Assembly (NCBI RefSeq): GCF_029227915.1
Contig: NC_079878.1
Location: 33,941,501-34,005,500, forward strand
Direction: 5' to 3'
DNA length: 64,000 nt
Source of the DNA: Hydractinia symbiolongicarpus
Taxonomy: Eukaryota > Cnidaria > Hydrozoa > Anthoathecata > Hydractiniidae
The position numbers and the translations under genes were made by a program. Numbering within the stretch: position 1 is the first letter of the stretch; every line of letters begins with the position of its first letter. Below the pieces are notes generated by a model. The model did not search any database, was not told the DNA's origin, and was given only the letters and a program-made list of their open reading frames with translations. Shown piece after piece: positions 61,821 through 64,000 of this stretch.

Positions 61821-64000
61821 GTCAATAGGTTCATTGTTAAAGAGGTACAACCTAGTAATCTCACAAAAATATCGCCAAATATATCTCGGTACGAATATGT
61901 GATCCAACCGTTGTAACTCAAACGGACTGACACCGTTAGAAAGTCAATGAAATGTAGTTTTTGAAACTGTCTCTTTTTCTTCAGCGAGCGCAAACGGCTA
62001 GGATTGGTCCTACATTAAAAAAATGACTTATTTATCTAAATTTTTAAATGAAGCGCAACCACAGCGCCCAGTGTAATCGCTGAGTTCCGGCAATCACGTC
62101 AAGTTAAGAAGAATGTTTTTTCTTGGAGTCCAATTGTCTCATTTATCACATTTATCAGGTCACGGTGCAAAGTTAGTTCAATTAAGTCCCACAGTCAATC
62201 GTTTCATTGTTAATAGCGATGCAACCTAGTAATCTCAGAAAAATATCGTTAAATACATGTTGGTACCAATATGTGACCCAACCGTTGTAACTCAAACGGA
62301 CTGACTCCGTTAGAAAGTCAATGAAATGTAGTTTTTGTAACTCTCGCTATTTCTTTAGCGCGCAATAACGGCTAGGATTGGTCCTACAGTAAAAAATGAC
62401 TTATTAATCTAAATTTTTAAATAAAGCGCTACCACAGCGCCCAGTGTAATCGCTGAGTTCCGGCAATCACGTGAAATTAAGAAAAATGTTTTTTCTTGGT
62501 GTCCAATTGTCTCATTTATCACATTTATCTGGTCACAGTCCAAAGTTAGTTCAATTAAGTCCCACAGTCAATCGTTTCATTGTTAAAACCGATGCAACCT
62601 ATTAATATGTGAAAAATATCGCTAAATACATGTTGGTACGAATATGTGACGCAACCGTTGTAACTGAAGCGGATTCATACCGTTAAAAAGTCAATGAAAT
62701 GTGGTTTTTAAAACTGTTGCTACTTCTTCAGCGCGCGATAACGGCTAGGATTGGTCCACAGTAAAGAATGACTTACTTATCTAAATTTTTAATTGAAGCG
62801 CTACCACAGCGCCCAGTGTAATCCCTGAGTTCCCGCAATCACGTCAAATTAAGAAGAATGTTATTTCTTGGAGTCCTATTGTCTGATTTATCACATTTAT
62901 CAGGTCACAGTCCAAAGTTAGTTCAATTAAGTCCTACAGTCAATCGTTTCATTTTTAAAGGTGATGCAACCTAGTAATATCAGAAACATATCGCTAAATA
63001 CATGTTGGTACGAATATGTGACCAAACCGTTGTACCTTAAACGAACTGACACCGTTAGAAAGTCAACGAAATGTAGTTTTTGAAACTGTCGCTACTTCTT
63101 CAGTGCGCGATAACGGATAGGATTGGTTCCACAGTAAAGAATGACTTATTTATCTAAATTTTTAAATGAAGCGCCACCATAGCGCCCAGTGTAATCGCTG
63201 ACTTCCGCAATCACGTCAAATAAAGAAGACTGTTATTTCTTGGAGTCCAATTTTCTCATTTATCACATTTATCAGGTCACTGTCCAAAGTTAGTTCAATT
63301 AAGTCCCACAGTCAATAGTTTCATTGTTAATAGCGATGCAACCTAGTAATATCAGAAAAATATCGCTAAATACATGTTGGTACCAATATGTGACCCAACC
63401 GTTGTAACTCAAATGGACTGACTCCGTTAGAAAGTCAATGAAATGTAGTTTTTGTAACTGTCGCTATTTCTTTAGCGCGCAATAACGGCTAGGATTGGTC
63501 CTACAGTAAAAAATGACTTATTAATCTAAATTTTTAAATAAAGCGCTACCACAGCGCCCAGTGTAATCGCTGAGTTCCGGCAATCACGTGAAATTAAGAA
63601 AAATGTTTTTTCTTGGTGTCCAATTGTCTCATTTATCACATTTATCAGGTCACAGTCCAAAGTTAGTTCAATTAAGTCCCACAGTCAATAGTTTCATTGT
63701 TAAAGAGGTACAACCTAGTAATCTCACAAAAATATCGCCAAATATATCTCGGTACGAATATGTGACCCAACCGTTGTAACTCAAACGGACTGACACCGTT
63801 AGAAAGTCAATGAAATGTAGTTTTTGAAACTGTCTCTATTTCTTCAGCGAGCGAAAACGGCTAGGATTGGTCCTACATTAAAAAAATGACTTATTTGTCT
63901 AAATTTTTAAATGAAGCGCAACCACAGCGCCCAGTGTAATCGCTGAGTTCCGGCAATCACGTCAAGTTAAGAAGAATGTTTTTTCTTGGAGTCCAATTGT
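61335..64000 (+). repeat. Dimer/pentamer mosaic at the right edge, ending in a partial unit
   Basis: Units start at 61335, 61708, 62081, 62454 (372), 62826, 63199 (372), 63571 and 63944 (57 bp only). The pair 61335/61708 recurs at 62081/62454 (746 bp), with the new variant 'ttggtgtccaattg'. The unit at 61708 is a chimera with an 'aaagaggtacaacc' tail and recurs at 63571 (offset 1863). The units at 62454-63199 follow the order of the pentamer at 50157-50902. The unit at 63199 is another chimera. The array runs off the window edge. Confidence 0.85.

Larger units (their letters stand above)
1..64000 (+). repeat. Tandem satellite array, ~373-bp monomer, 172 complete units plus one partial
   Basis: The block 'tgagttccgg' (or a close variant) recurs every 373 or so bases from base 1 to base 63944, always in the same orientation, and the bases between recurrences align unit to unit throughout. 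Units are mostly 372-373 bp, with rarer 346, 349-350, 362, 370-371 and 374-375 bp forms. The best conserved parts are the segment around 'cccacagtcaatcg', 'gcgatgcaacct', 'aatacatgttggta', 'ttagaaagtcaatgaa' and the 'accacagcgcccagtgtaat' end. Unit length is not a multiple of three, and no frame stays open through a unit. There is no flanking unique sequence, so both array ends lie outside the window. Long AT-rich arrays with higher-order structure are typical of eukaryotic heterochromatin. Centromeric function is inference only. Confidence 0.99.

Noticed and set aside
1-64000. CRISPR array or bacterial repeat
   Set aside because: The unit is about 373 bp, with no spacer/repeat alternation and no cas genes. 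Variation is spread through the whole unit.
1-64000. Plasmid iterons, integron cassette array or rRNA intergenic spacer
   Set aside because: There is no replication gene, recombinase, rRNA sequence or promoter repeat. Unit length and HOR structure are those of satellite DNA.
1-64000. Transposable element or insertion sequence as the source of the array
   Set aside because: No terminal inverted repeats, long terminal repeats, target-site duplications or transposase/reverse-transcriptase remnants were seen in any unit.
1-64000. Telomere repeats or an array end
   Set aside because: No short G-rich telomeric repeat is present. Both window edges lie inside the array.
1-64000. Undescribed protein-coding or defence system
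   Set aside because: I looked for it on both strands. No frame exceeds 86 codons and every base belongs to an alignable satellite unit.

Overview
The whole window is one uninterrupted head-to-tail satellite DNA array. The repeat unit is about 373 bp and about 37.5% G+C (hand count of the first unit: 140 of 373). Taking the conserved 'tgagttccgg' (variants 'taagttccgg', 'tgacttccg') as phase zero, I count 172 complete units from base 1 to 63943, plus a 57-bp partial unit to 64000. All units lie in the same orientation. I found no gene, RNA gene, transposon, CRISPR array or stretch of non-satellite sequence. The short open frames (62-86 codons) are chance frames inside single units. A tandem array of this size with nested higher-order repeats (HORs) indicates a eukaryotic chromosome, most likely pericentromeric, centromeric or other constitutive heterochromatin. 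I do not recognise the monomer and cannot name the species. The lack of CpG depletion argues mildly against a heavily CpG-methylated host such as a vertebrate.

Unit lengths fall into discrete classes. Most are 373 or 372 bp, with 370, 371, 374 and 375 bp forms from small indels. There is a recurring 349-350 bp form with a 23-bp deletion, and there are one-off forms of 346 and 362 bp. Units belong to recurring subfamilies best told apart by the bases after 'caatca': 'cgtcaagttaag' (C type), 'cgtcaaattagg' (D type), 'cgtgaaattaag' (CACGTG type), 'cgtcaatttaaaaaaatg' (B type), 'tgtcaaataaag' (E type), the 'tgagttcccgc' (A) type, and the 'tgacttccg'/'ttcaagc'/'tgcaagc' types of the right half.

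Layout: 1-7.8 kb, trimer HOR and an interspersed duplication; 8.1-10.7 kb, trimer HOR; 10.4-12.5 kb, three copies of a 723-bp dimer containing short units; 12.5-14.8 kb, irregular dimers; 15.2-17.4 kb, mixed units; 17.7-20.0 kb, three copies of a 745-bp dimer; 20.7-23.5 kb, two copies of a 1489-bp tetramer; 24.0-32.6 kb, a 1490-bp A-B-C-D tetramer array with a superimposed 4470-bp repeat; 32.6-34.9 kb, two copies of an 1119-bp trimer; 34.9-41.6 kb, mixed units with an 1117-bp trimer and a single-unit duplication; 41.6-43.8 kb, three copies of a 746-bp dimer; 43.4-48.3 kb, a 4-9-unit mosaic; 49.3-53.0 kb, two copies of an 1864-bp pentamer; 52.4-55.4 kb, two copies of a 1489-bp tetramer; 57.7-59.2 kb, two copies of a 743-bp dimer; 59.1-64 kb, a re-use of the 47.5-50.9 kb block about 11.55 kb downstream.

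The HOR copies, the chimeric units with internal switch points, and the blocks copied 4-19 kb away are what repeated unequal exchange, gene conversion or replication-slippage amplification would leave behind. No protein-coding system is present. The interesting content is the array's evolutionary architecture and a few conserved dyads and motifs inside the monomer. All comparisons were made by eye; identities are described, not computed.
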